51,540 bases of DNA from an uncultured Bacteroidota bacterium. GTDB taxonomy: Bacteria; Bacteroidota; Bacteroidia; Chitinophagales; UBA8649. Shown here piece by piece: positions 24,053-33,800 of this stretch. The DNA is taken from assembly GCA_937139485.1 (NCBI GenBank), contig CAKZQD010000090.1, forward strand, positions 1 through 51,540, given 5' to 3'. Both the position numbers and the translations under genes were made by a program. Every line of letters starts with the position of its first letter. Within the stretch, counting starts at the first letter, position 1. Under the pieces are notes generated by a model, which did not search any database, was not told the DNA's origin, and was given only the letters and a program-made list of their open reading frames with translations.

Positions 24053-25372
24053 CTAAAGTATAGCCCCAGATAAAAACAACAAATTCATTTCTATAGACTT
24101 AGCATTAAATTTAGCTATATTTAATTGATTTTCGGCATTCAATAAATTTAGTTGTGCCTGTCTAAAGTTTATAGAATTTATCTGCCCTGATTTATATTTT
24201 TCTTCTGTTCTTAAAAAATTGCTTTTATTGGTTTCTAAATTACTTGTTTGAATATTAATGATTTCCAAAGCATTTTTATACTTGTACCAAGCTACAGAAA
24301 CATCTCGTGCTATTTTTTGTGTTTGAAGCTCTAATTCTGCAGTTCTATTTTGTACATTTATTTTAGCATTTTGAATATTGGTAGCTGTTTTTCCTCCATC
24401 AAAAAGACTCCAAGTAAGGTTTATCTGAGCAGACGGCCCGTGTATATTATTAAAGTTTGCTGCCAATGGACTATTAAATCCAGAGTTGGCATCGTTGTTT
24501 GTATTGTTGAAGTTGTAACTTCCAGCTAGGTTTAACTGTGGCAACCATTTTGAACGTGCTATTTTAATATCAAATTCGTTGAGTAAAATATTTTTTTCTG
24601 CTTGATTAAGCAAAGTATTATTTTCTACGGCTTTTGTTTGTAATGCGTCTAAATTCAAATTACTTGAAAAAGTGATGTTCGTTTCGGCTATAAAATCATA
24701 ATCTATTGCAACGCCCATGAGTTGATTTAAGTTCTTTTTTGCATTATCTAATTGAACTTGCGTATTGAGTAAATTGATACTGTCATTATTATAATCTACT
24801 TCGGCATTTAAAATTTCAAGTTTAGAATTTTGCCCATAGTCAAAACCATAAGTTGCTCTTTTCAATCTATTTGAAGATGTTTTTAATGTTTCTTTTAAGT
24901 TTTTTATAGTTTGATACTGTTGTGCCACAATATAATACTGTGCGTAAACTTGGTAGAGTGTATTTTCTATTACAAACTTGGTTTGAAGCTCAGAAAGATG
25001 GTGTTGTTCCTTAAATTTTTTCAAGTTGTACACTCTTCCTAGTCCATTAAACAATACGTAGTTTAAGTTAATACTTGCATTATATCCTACAGAATTTATT
25101 TCGTCTATTTCAAAAACACGTCCATCTGTAAGCGTTACGGCGTTATCTCTAATGCCATAGTTTCCACCAGCATTTAATGTAACATTAGGCAAATATCCAG
25201 AATTTAAAACAGCTTTATTGTTTTTGGCTATTTCTTCATTGTTTTTAGAAATTTTTATGTCGTAGTTTTTTTCTAAAGTGAGTTCAATAGCTTTTTCTAG
25301 CGTTAATATGTCTTGTGCAAAAGTGCTTTGTAAACAAATTGCTGAAAGTAATGTGATAATTGTTTTTTTCAT
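24053..25372 (-). CDS. TolC-family outer-membrane efflux protein
   Basis: 439 residues with a signal peptide (MKKTIITLLSAICLQSTFAQ). The two internally repeated halves of outer-membrane factors are visible: LEKAIELTLEKNYDIKISKN at the start of the first and LDALQTKAVENNTLLNQAEKN for the second, then INLTWSLFDGGKTATNIQNA (in part) and SGQINSINFRQAQLNLLNA. It forms the trimeric exit duct for the RND pump encoded just upstream. It is the last gene of the efflux operon, separated from the pump by 100 bases with a repeat hairpin. Confidence 0.93.
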   Translation of the reverse strand: MKKTIITLLSAICLQSTFAQDILTLEKAIELTLEKNYDIKISKNNEEIAKNNKAVLNSGYLPNVTLNAGGNYGIRDNAVTLTDGRVFEIDEINSVGYNASINLNYVLFNGLGRVYNLKKFKEQHHLSELQTKFVIENTLYQVYAQYYIVAQQYQTIKNLKETLKTSSNRLKRATYGFDYGQNSKLEILNAEVDYNNDSINLLNTQVQLDNAKKNLNQLMGVAIDYDFIAETNITFSSNLNLDALQTKAVENNTLLNQAEKNILLNEFDIKIARSKWLPQLNLAGSYNFNNTNNDANSGFNSPLAANFNNIHGPSAQINLTWSLFDGGKTATNIQNAKINVQNRTAELELQTQKIARDVSVAWYKYKNALEIINIQTSNLETNKSNFLRTEEKYKSGQINSINFRQAQLNLLNAENQLNIAKFNAKSIEMNLLFLSGAIL

Positions 25373-25407
25373 TGCTGATTTTTTTTATTTAAAAAAACAC
25401 ACCCCAA

Positions 25408-25423
25408 CCCCTCTCAAGAGGGG
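25408..25423. repeat. Hairpin repeat CCCCTC-TCAA-GAGGGG between pump and TolC-like gene
   Basis: CCCCTC (25408-25413), loop TCAA, GAGGGG (25418-25423), inside a longer phrase with CACACCCCAAC before it. GC-rich in an AT-rich setting. It resembles a phrase scattered between genes in flavobacterial genomes. In the operon it could lower expression of the TolC-like gene or stabilise the upstream mRNA end. Confidence 0.55.
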
Positions 25424-25472
25424 AACGTTCGCTGCTATTTTATTAAAATTGTTCTTTAGCTGTTGTGATTTG

Positions 25473-28400
25473 TTAATTGTAATTTGATTTTTCTACATCT
25501 TCCATTTCTTTTATAGCTCTTTCTACAGACTCTCTGGTCGGTTTTTTGCCTGTCCAAAGCCAAGCTGCACCCACTTTTATATAATTAGAAAAAGAAAGTA
25601 AAATTGGAAGTAAAAATAGTGTCATAAATGTTGCTACCAATATTCCATAAGCAATAGCAATAGCCATAGGAATTAGAAACTGAGCTTGTCTGCTGGTTTC
25701 TAAAACTATAAGCGGAAACAAACCTGCTACCGTAGTAATAGTAGTTAAAAATATAGCTCTAAATCTTGATTTTCCTGCTTCTATTAAAGCTTCTTCAAAT
25801 TTTAAACCTTTTTTTAAGAAACTGTTGAATTTTTCTATTAAAACCAAGCCGTCATTGACCAAAATACCAACTAAAGCTATGATTCCTAAAAGCGATAAAA
25901 TATTTACAGGAAATGCGTGAATATAATGCCCCCAAGCTACACCAATTAAACTAAAAGGTATCATTAGTAATAAAATAAGCGGCTGACTAAAAGATCTAAA
26001 CGTGAAAACAATAATTACATAAATCAAAAACAAAATAATAGGAAATACCTTTTTTGCAGAGCTTCCTGTTTTTTCTGCGGTTCTGTTTTGTCCGCCATAA
26101 ATAACATCTACTGTTGGGTATTTTGCAAGTGTTGTTTGTACATATTCTTTTTTTACCAATTCTAGCATTTCTGTTGCGCTGGCTTTTGGGTCTTTAATGT
26201 CCGAACTTACTTTTATTTCTCTTCTACCATCAAGGTGATTTATAGAAACTTCGCCTCTTTTTACTTCATAAGTTACTAGTTCGCTCAGTGGAATTTTGCT
26301 TCCTGTTGCAGATGTAATTCGCATTTTATCTAAGTTATTTATAGAAGAACGAAAATCTTCATCATACCTAACCCACACTTTAAGTTCGTCTTGCCCTAGT
26401 TGCAGTCTTTGAACCTGCCTACCAAAAAAACCAGCTCGTATTTGGCTCATAATACTGTTGTAATTGAAGCCAAGCAAATAAGCATTTTCTTTTAGTTGAA
26501 TATTTATTTCTTTTATTCCCAAAGGATCATTATCAGATACATTGATAAATTTATCGTCATTTTGAATTGCTTTTTTTAATTCTTCTTTGGCAGCTTTGAG
26601 CTCTTTTATATTTTCTCCTGCAAGTGAAACCGAAATTGGTTTTCCACCAAAAGAAGTATTGGCACCATATTCCAAACTTTCTGCGCCTATAACTTCGCCT
26701 ACTATAGAATCTATAATATTTCCATAAAAAGGTGCTGGTTTGTCTCGCCTGTCTCCGGGCAGTAAATTTACCCTCAAACTAGCTACAGAACTTCCTGGCC
26801 CCATTGTTTTTATAATATTTTCTACTACAGGAATGCTATCTGTTTGTGTTGGCGTTACCAAAGCGTTCATTTCCCAAACGGCTGCTTCTATATAGTTGAT
26901 GATAGAATCTGTAGTGGTTTCATTGGTTCCCTGTGGCATATTTAAGCGCACGTCTACTTTGTCTGAAGTAATGTTTGGAAAAAAAGTAAACTTTATAATG
27001 CCGCCTTTCATTCCTCCAATAGTAATAATCATTAAAGCCAACGGAATACTGAAGCCCAAAAATTTATAACGCATAAAAAAGCTAATGGCAACGCCATACC
27101 AGTCACGCATTTTGTTCATTACATTGTCTGCATATTTATTAAAAATCCAAGTTTTATCCTTTCTTTTTAAAGCATCTGAATGTGCTACGTGAGAAGGCAA
27201 AATAATAAGCGCTTCTATCAATGAAATACCTAAAGTTAATAAAACCACAAGCGCAACTTCGCCAAAAAATTGCCCTACTCTTCCGTCTATAAAAAAGAAC
27301 ATACTGAAAGCAATAATGGTGGTTAAAACCGCAGAAAAAATTGGTGGTGTAACTTCTAGCGTTCCTTTTATGGCTGCTTCAATTGGTTTTTCGCCTTTTT
27401 CGTAATGGTGAAAAATATTTTCGGCTATTACAATACCGTCATCTACTAAAATACCGATAACGATTATCATTCCAAAAAGCGATAAAACATTTATAGTAAT
27501 ACCAAAATAAGTAGCCATCATAAACATTCCAAAAAAGGAAACAGGCAAACCTGCCGCTACCCAAAACGCAAGCCTTGGTTTTAAAAATAGCGATAATAAT
27601 ATCAAAACCATAAAAATACCTTGCGCACCATTTTTTAGCAACAAATTGGTTCTTTCTACTACCGTTTTAGACCTGTCTGAAGTAACTTTTAAGCTCAAAT
27701 TGCTGTGGTGTTCATTGTACTGTTTTACATATTCTTGCACCTCTGCAGCTATGGCTATCATATCTTCATTGTTGGTGCTTTTTACATCTAATCCTACAGA
27801 TAAATTACCGTTGTAATACGATCTATTGGGCGATTCTTCAAACTGATTTTTGACCCTAGCTACATCTTTTAAGCGCACTATATTTCCAGAATTATCAGAT
27901 TTTACTACAATGTTGTCTATCTCTTCTGCAAAATAATATCTGTTGTTTGCACGTATTAAATATTCTTCTTGTGGTGTTTTTACCGAGCCACCTGTTGTTA
28001 AAATATTTGACGCACCAACTCTAGCTGCAATGTCTTCAATGCTTAAATTGTATGCCAATAATTTTTCTTCGTTTACGGCTATTTCCAATTCCTCTTCAGG
28101 AAAACCAAATAACTCAACTTGAGAAATTAAATCGATGTTTTTTAACTGATTTTCAACATCTCTAGCTGCAATTTTTAATGATTTTAAAGGAATATTTTCT
28201 CCTGTTACCACCAAACTAATGGCATTAGAGTAAGTTTCTATTTTTTGTACAATAGGCGGTTCCATTCCCGTAGGAAAAGACGCCACTTTATCTACGGCAT
28301 TTTTTACATCTGCAAGCAGCACTTCTATATCGAAGTCTTTTATTTTTTCTACCGTAATGGTTGCAAAATTTTCTGAAGAAACCGAAGTAAACTGGTCTAT

Positions 28401-28631
28401 ACCTTCAAGACCTCTTAGATTGTCTTCTATTTTTAGTACAATGCCTTCTTCCATTTCTTGTGGCGAAGCACCTGGATAGTTTGTAGTTATTCGTATTTGG
28501 TTAGACTCCGTAAGTGGAAAAAAAGACGAGTTCATACTCAGCATGCCCACCGTTCCAAAAACCACTATAGCTATCAAAACGATATTTACCGAAACTGGGT
28601 ATTTTATAAAAAAGGATACTATTTTTTTCAT
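25473..28631 (-). CDS. RND-family efflux pump, inner-membrane transporter
   Basis: 1052 residues, usual for AcrB-type proton-driven pumps. The N-terminus KKIVSFFIKYPVSVNIVLIA leads to membrane helix 1; a large periplasmic pore domain (about 40-320) follows, then helices 2-6 with GILVDDGIVIAENIF near residue 390-410, where the two Asp carry protons. The second half repeats this plan, with GILVNDGLVLIEKFN near 950. TM10 has Asn where AcrB has Lys, as in other RND subfamilies. Last residues are cytoplasmic and charged. Substrate is not predictable; drugs, lipids or bile-like compounds are the usual range. The gene lies between the GNAT gene and the TolC-like gene. Confidence 0.95.
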   Translation of the reverse strand: MKKIVSFFIKYPVSVNIVLIAIVVFGTVGMLSMNSSFFPLTESNQIRITTNYPGASPQEMEEGIVLKIEDNLRGLEGIDQFTSVSSENFATITVEKIKDFDIEVLLADVKNAVDKVASFPTGMEPPIVQKIETYSNAISLVVTGENIPLKSLKIAARDVENQLKNIDLISQVELFGFPEEELEIAVNEEKLLAYNLSIEDIAARVGASNILTTGGSVKTPQEEYLIRANNRYYFAEEIDNIVVKSDNSGNIVRLKDVARVKNQFEESPNRSYYNGNLSVGLDVKSTNNEDMIAIAAEVQEYVKQYNEHHSNLSLKVTSDRSKTVVERTNLLLKNGAQGIFMVLILLSLFLKPRLAFWVAAGLPVSFFGMFMMATYFGITINVLSLFGMIIVIGILVDDGIVIAENIFHHYEKGEKPIEAAIKGTLEVTPPIFSAVLTTIIAFSMFFFIDGRVGQFFGEVALVVLLTLGISLIEALIILPSHVAHSDALKRKDKTWIFNKYADNVMNKMRDWYGVAISFFMRYKFLGFSIPLALMIITIGGMKGGIIKFTFFPNITSDKVDVRLNMPQGTNETTTDSIINYIEAAVWEMNALVTPTQTDSIPVVENIIKTMGPGSSVASLRVNLLPGDRRDKPAPFYGNIIDSIVGEVIGAESLEYGANTSFGGKPISVSLAGENIKELKAAKEELKKAIQNDDKFINVSDNDPLGIKEINIQLKENAYLLGFNYNSIMSQIRAGFFGRQVQRLQLGQDELKVWVRYDEDFRSSINNLDKMRITSATGSKIPLSELVTYEVKRGEVSINHLDGRREIKVSSDIKDPKASATEMLELVKKEYVQTTLAKYPTVDVIYGGQNRTAEKTGSSAKKVFPIILFLIYVIIVFTFRSFSQPLILLLMIPFSLIGVAWGHYIHAFPVNILSLLGIIALVGILVNDGLVLIEKFNSFLKKGLKFEEALIEAGKSRFRAIFLTTITTVAGLFPLIVLETSRQAQFLIPMAIAIAYGILVATFMTLFLLPILLSFSNYIKVGAAWLWTGKKPTRESVERAIKEMEDVEKSNYN

Positions 28632-28642
28632 TAATTTTTGTT

Positions 28643-29086
28643 TTAAATCAAATGCTTTTCAAGATTTATCCTATTATTTAAAATAAGTTTTTCTTGTGTT
28701 TCATTATAAACTTTAGTTACTAAAAAATCATTGTTTATTAGATAACTTAACATTGCTTTTCTTTTATTACTAGTTTTTATTTTAATTGCTTTATAATTAT
28801 TCTCTTTAGACCATTTCTCTAATGCGTTCATCATAGCACTTAAGGCTTTTAGCTTTCTAAAATTAGGAAGAACACCTGCCATCCAACAATAAATAGAACC
28901 ATCACTATATCTGTCATAAGAAATCATATATCCAATTGGCTTTTTTTCTTTGAGTGCTATAAAAATGATATGTTTTTTATTTTGATAACGCTCCTTAAAA
29001 TAATTGACTTCAGCAGGTTTACTAAATTCAGGTATTTTAGAATGAACTTCAACAGCTTGCTCAATATTTCCAAGTATTACTTTCAT
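28643..29086 (-). CDS. GNAT-family acetyltransferase inside the efflux operon
   Basis: 147 residues. The acetyl-CoA-binding pattern lies in the middle: KPIGYMISYDR, CWMAGVLPNFRKLKALSAMM, with the last part forming the R/Q-x-x-G/A-type loop in a divergent form (FRKLKALS), followed by KWSKENNYKAIKIKTSNKRKAML. It fits an aminoacyl or small-molecule N-acetyltransferase. It starts after a 23-base spacer of the AATT-type repeat (TTAATTTTTAATT) and ends 11 bases before the pump gene, so it is inside the RND operon. It could modify the pump substrate or a protein; nothing in sequence decides. Confidence 0.75.
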   Translation of the reverse strand: MKVILGNIEQAVEVHSKIPEFSKPAEVNYFKERYQNKKHIIFIALKEKKPIGYMISYDRYSDGSIYCWMAGVLPNFRKLKALSAMMNALEKWSKENNYKAIKIKTSNKRKAMLSYLINNDFLVTKVYNETQEKLILNNRINLEKHLI

Positions 29087-29109
29087 TTTTAATTGAAAAT
29101 TCTTAATTT

Positions 29110-30228
29110 TTAATTATTTTCTATCACATTCACTTTCATACCTTCATAAGCACCAGGAATCAATTTCGATAAAATTTTATCGCCATTTTTTAGTCCTGAA
29201 ACTATTGCCGTATTTTCGTTGAAATGAAGTACATCTATACTTTTAGTACCCAACAAACTATCATTGACTACTGTATAAACTTTAGTCTCGTCTACGATTA
29301 AACTTCTATCAATTTCTATTACATTTTTAGCTTTTTTTCCTTGAATGAAGGCTTTTAAATACATTCCATCGCTTAGGTTTTTGTCTTGAAGTTTTATAAA
29401 TACTTTTTTAGTTTGCGAAGCTTGTTCCAAAACTGCATTTTTTCTAATCACCGTTCCAGTCCATGTTTTGGTTTCGTTAATGTTTTTAACTGTAACTTTA
29501 TTTCCTACTTTTAAAAAATCTGAAAGCGTTTCACTCAACGAAATTTCTAGTTCGTAAACATTTGGATTGATAAATTCGCCAAGTTTTTGTCCTGCTCTTA
29601 CCAGCGTGCCTGTAGTAACATCTGCTTTGGTTAGCACGCCAGAATAAGGTGCTTTTATGCTATATTTTCTTTGTTTTTCTTCTAAATTTTTAATATCGAA
29701 ATACTGAACAGAAATATTTTTATTGGCTACAAAAAACTTTTCTTTATCAGAAACAGGATTTGGCAAAGCGGCTAATTTTTGTTTAACATCAAATGAATTT
29801 AAATACAATTGCCAGTTACTAAACGAAGAAGGAAAATCTAGTTTTAAATCGGGCATCATAGCAGCAATTGCATTATATAAACTACTTTTTTTGGCTTTTA
29901 GAGCCGCATTAAATTCTTCACTATTTATTTTTACCAAAGTTTGACCGCTAGCATAAGCTACTCCGGGTTTAAATTCTTTGCCTGTGTTTTCAAAAACGCC
30001 TTGTACTTCTGCAAAAATTGCTAGCTTGTTTTTTGCCATCAATTGTCCACTGGCTTCTACTTGAAGTGGCATATTTTGGTTTTCAACTGTTTGTACTTGA
30101 ACAGAACTAATAACTTCTGTTTCAAAATACTTTCTAGGTTCTTTCTCTTTTGTCATTATTCTAAAAATGAAAAAAGCTATTCCTAAAACGAATAGTCCAG
30201 ATACAAGGTTCTGAATGATTGATCTCAT
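29110..30228 (-). CDS. RND efflux membrane-fusion (periplasmic adaptor) protein
   Basis: 372 residues. An N-terminal membrane anchor (about 5-25, LVSGLFVLGIAFFIFRIM) is followed by a barrel-sandwich hybrid (about 50-215, VEASGQLMAKNKLAIFAEVQ, KAPYSGVLTKADVTTGTLVR in parts), a beta-barrel domain (about 220-300) and a membrane-proximal domain ending in GAYEGMKVNVIE. Adaptors bridge the inner-membrane pump and the TolC-type duct. The helical hairpin is short and the segment about 115-185 is irregular. It begins 1 base after marR. Confidence 0.93.
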   Translation of the reverse strand: MRSIIQNLVSGLFVLGIAFFIFRIMTKEKEPRKYFETEVISSVQVQTVENQNMPLQVEASGQLMAKNKLAIFAEVQGVFENTGKEFKPGVAYASGQTLVKINSEEFNAALKAKKSSLYNAIAAMMPDLKLDFPSSFSNWQLYLNSFDVKQKLAALPNPVSDKEKFFVANKNISVQYFDIKNLEEKQRKYSIKAPYSGVLTKADVTTGTLVRAGQKLGEFINPNVYELEISLSETLSDFLKVGNKVTVKNINETKTWTGTVIRKNAVLEQASQTKKVFIKLQDKNLSDGMYLKAFIQGKKAKNVIEIDRSLIVDETKVYTVVNDSLLGTKSIDVLHFNENTAIVSGLKNGDKILSKLIPGAYEGMKVNVIENN

Positions 30229-30229
30229 A

Positions 30230-30691
30230 TTATTTACTTTTTATTTGAGTTATTTTATCTTGAATTTTTTTTAAAGAGCTTATAGCAAATTTTATTTCAT
30301 CTTTGCTTAATTCATTTTGTAGTTTCAAAACAGCTTTACGCACTATAGGAGTGGTTTTTTTCAAGGTTTTTAAACCTAAATCTGTTAGGTATAAATTTTT
30401 TACTCTTTTATCTTTTTTACTGCTTTCTCGTTTTAGGTAAGCTTTGCTTTCTAAGTTCGAGATAAATCTTGTAACGCTGGTTTTGTCTCTATTTGCAAAA
30501 CGCGCCAATTCGTTTTGGCTAATTCCCTTATTGTTGTTTACCAAATTTAGAATAAGCCATTGCTGTTTACTTATTTCAATACCGTTTTCTAGCAAAACAG
30601 ATTCCATGTAGCAGTCCAACATTTTGTAGGTTTTACCTATCCAAGGGCCAAGTGTATTGGTATAATCTATGCCTTCTATTTCTAATTGCAT
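30230..30691 (-). CDS. MarR-family repressor of the efflux operon
   Basis: 153 residues. The winged helix lies at about 40-115 (SQNELARFANRDKTSVTRFISNLESKAYLKRESS, of which part shown) with dimer helices on both sides. It heads the operon MFP-GNAT-RND-TolC, one base before the adaptor gene. MarR proteins repress such operons until a ligand releases them. A palindrome 29-46 bases upstream of its start is the likely operator. The -7 element ends 4 bases before ATG. Confidence 0.93.
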   Translation of the reverse strand: MQLEIEGIDYTNTLGPWIGKTYKMLDCYMESVLLENGIEISKQQWLILNLVNNNKGISQNELARFANRDKTSVTRFISNLESKAYLKRESSKKDKRVKNLYLTDLGLKTLKKTTPIVRKAVLKLQNELSKDEIKFAISSLKKIQDKITQIKSK

Positions 30692-30695
30692 ACTG

Positions 30696-30703
30696 CAAAA
30701 GTA
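30696..30703 (-). promoter_or_regulatory. -7 element of the marR-efflux operon, 4 bases before ATG
   Basis: Minus-strand TACTTTTG, then CAGT, then the marR ATG. There is no good -33 hexamer; the operator palindrome covers that region. The mRNA is probably leaderless. Confidence 0.5.
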
Positions 30704-30714
30704 GAACTAATTTT

Positions 30715-30740
30715 AATAGTAGTTGTATATGCAACTATTA
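30715..30740 (-). promoter_or_regulatory. Palindromic operator of the MarR-family repressor
   Basis: Core TAGTTGTATATGCAACTA (30720-30737): the arms TAGTTG and CAACTA are perfect complements, with an extended AAT-type flank (AATAGTAG at 30715-30722 against the CTATTATT after). It overlaps the -33 region, so binding would block RNA polymerase. Length and symmetry match MarR operators. The rest of the 205-base spacer up to the helicase stop shows nothing. Confidence 0.6.
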
Positions 30741-30896
30741 TTTTTAAATTTTAAGAAAAGTTTAAGAAAAGCGAAAACCCATCTTACTTAATTTTATAAG
30801 CTAAGAATGAGTATATTTATTCTAGAAATTCTGATTGTACCTTTAAGGTCAAACACGTTTAATGAATTTAAATAAATTATTCTTCGCTTACTTTAC

Positions 30897-33800
30897 TTAC
30901 TCCTCCAAATCCTCTTCCTTCAAATAAACTCCTTGGCAAAAACTACAATCTTCCTCACCACAGCCTTCAAAATTTAAGTCATTTATTTTTTGAACTGTAT
31001 CTTTTATTTGTTTTTTTACAATACTGACATCATTTGGGTTTATTACTACTTTTTCTTTATGAAATTCGCCTGTTTTGGCTATTGGCTCTACAAAATCAAA
31101 CTCAGTTTTTACTAAACTCCAATCTCTTTGGTACAATTGGTTACTATTGTCTATCAATATTTTATAAAAAACGGCTTGTCGCCAATAGTTTCCACCATAG
31201 GTTTCTTCAAAACTTGGTTCTTCTGGGTTTTTTGGTGAATCTGTTGGTGCTCTAAAAAGCTTCTTTTTTTCTGCTTTCCATTGCCCTGTTTTATAGTCTA
31301 TTACCGAAATATTGTTTTTGTCAAATTCTATTTTGTCTAGTTTACCTATTAGGTTTATACCTTCGTAAACTGCTTCTAGTTTTTCTTCTAGTTTTACTTC
31401 TTTTTTCCATTCGTTTACATACTTTTTATAGTATTCTGGGTAAAATTTTTCTATGTAAGTAATTTTTTGTTTGTATTCTTTTTTAGAAAAACTATCTTGC
31501 TGTTTATACATTTGTCTTCGTCCTAGTTCTACAAATTCTTCTAGCGTTGGAAACTTGCCTTCGTTTTCTAGCATTTGTATAAATAAAAGCTCTATAGCAT
31601 CGTGCACGGCGCTACCAAATGCCATAAAAGAATTTTTTGCCTGCGGAAATTGTATAAAATTTTGATAATAAAACTTCAACGGACATTCCAAATAATTATT
31701 CAAATGCGTTACACTCATTTTATAGTTTTCTAATCGGCTTTTGAGCATATTTTCTTCCAGCAATTCTGGAGAAATTTTTTCTCTTTTCAATTGTAATACC
31801 GAATAATCAAAAACTTCATCATCTGTAAGTTTTTTATCTTCAAACAGAACATTTTTTTCTCCGTTTAGTGTTTCTAAAAATACCGATGGTGTTAAATCTT
31901 TTCCTTTTTCGTCTTCGGTAAAATGACTTATTTGTAAATATTTTTCTGCTCTTGTAATGGCTACAAAAAATAGTCTTCTTAGTTCTTCATCTTTACTTTC
32001 TTTGGCTACTTTTTGTACAATATTTTCTGGTAGCGAAAAACCAAAACTTCTTGCTCTTTTGCTTTCCCAAAGTTTGCTATTCATTCCCATGAGAAAAACA
32101 TGTTTGTATTCCAAACCCTTTGAGCCGTGAATAGTGGTGAGCTGTACAGAATTTTCTGAATAGGTAGATTTTACAAAAGGAATACTAATGCCATAATCTC
32201 TATATTTTGTAATAATTTCTAAAAAAGCACTCAAGCTCAAATTTGTATTTTTTTGATTTTCTTGTTTTATAAAATCAAAAAATGTTTTTAGCTCTTGCAG
32301 CAACCAAACTTTTTCTTTGTGTTGTGTAATGTATTCTATACATTTTACATCATCTAAAATAGTTTGAAACAACAATTGTAACGGCAATTCTTGTAAATCT
32401 TTTTGCCATTTATTGGTTAATTCTGCAATATATTTTATTTCTTCAAGGCTTTTTTCGTCAAAAATTACTTCTAAGTTTGCTAAAGCTTCTCGCCAAGTTG
32501 TTTTTGGGTTTTTGTATCTGTTTTCACGCAGTTCAAATCCTAAACGTGCTACTTGTATGGCTTTTATATCAAAAAACGGATACAACATCATATTAAAAAG
32601 TAAGTCTTCTCTACTGTGCGGAATTCTGTTTTCTTCGGCTATATAAGTCAAAATGTCTAAAAGCATATTGGTCATTCTGCTCGATAGAATATCTATTTTT
32701 TTTCTAGTACTTACAGGAATGTTTTTTTGATTCAAACACTGCTGAATATCTTCACTTTGTTTGTGTTGGCTATATAAAACACCTATTTCTTTTAGGTTTA
32801 CGCCTTGTTTGTTCAATTCAATAATTTGGTTGGCAATATCTGCCGTTTCATGGCTTGCATTTGGGTAGCTTACTATTTTAGGCAAAACGGTGTTTTCTTT
32901 TGCCACAGCACCAGAAGCAGTAAGGTTTTTGTCTAAAGTTACGGCTTCTATTTGGTTTATTAAACGTTCTTTATTTTCCTTTATAGTTGTAGCCGCCACA
33001 TCTAAAATTTCTTGTGTAGAACGGTAATTATTTTTCAAAACTATGATTCTACGTTCTTGTTCTTCTTTGGGAAGATGCGCCAGCGTTAAGTCGTAAAAGT
33101 CTAAAATATTGCTCAAACTTGCACCTTGAAAACGGTAAATAGATTGGTCGTCATCGCCTACAACAAAAACGTTTGGTTTTTCCCAAAAAGAAACCAATAA
33201 ACGCAAAATTTCATTCTGCGAACCATTTGTATCTTGATATTCGTCTACTAAAAAATAAAGAAACTGTTCTTGGTAAGTGCTTAGTAAATATTCGTTTTTC
33301 TGAAACTGATCTAGTACGTTTAAAATCATATCGTCAAAGTCATATTTATTGGCTTCGGTTTTTAATTTTTGATATTTTTCGAATTGTTTTGCTGCTTCAA
33401 TTGTTATGTCAAACTTTTTTCTTTCTGCTTCAATTTTATCTGTTCTTACATCGCCTTTTAAAAAAACTAAACCTTCTTTTGTAGTTGTTTTTCTTTTGCA
33501 AATAAATTTTGAATCGTCAACCAATCCTTCAATATATTCATCTACAGAGTTAGCTATTTTTTGGTGACTAATGTTTTCTTTTTTCATAATAGAAAACAAG
33601 CTTTTTAGTCTTGAAATATCGTAATAAATTTTTCCTCTAAATCGTTTCAACAAACTGTCGTTGTCAAAACCATCTATCAATTTTTCGAATAGTTCTATTT
33701 CTTCAAGTTCAGAAATTGCTTCCATTTCGCCAAAGCCAAAAAGTGCTGAATGATCTTGAATTACTTTGTTACAAAAACTATGAAAAGTATGAATATTTAC

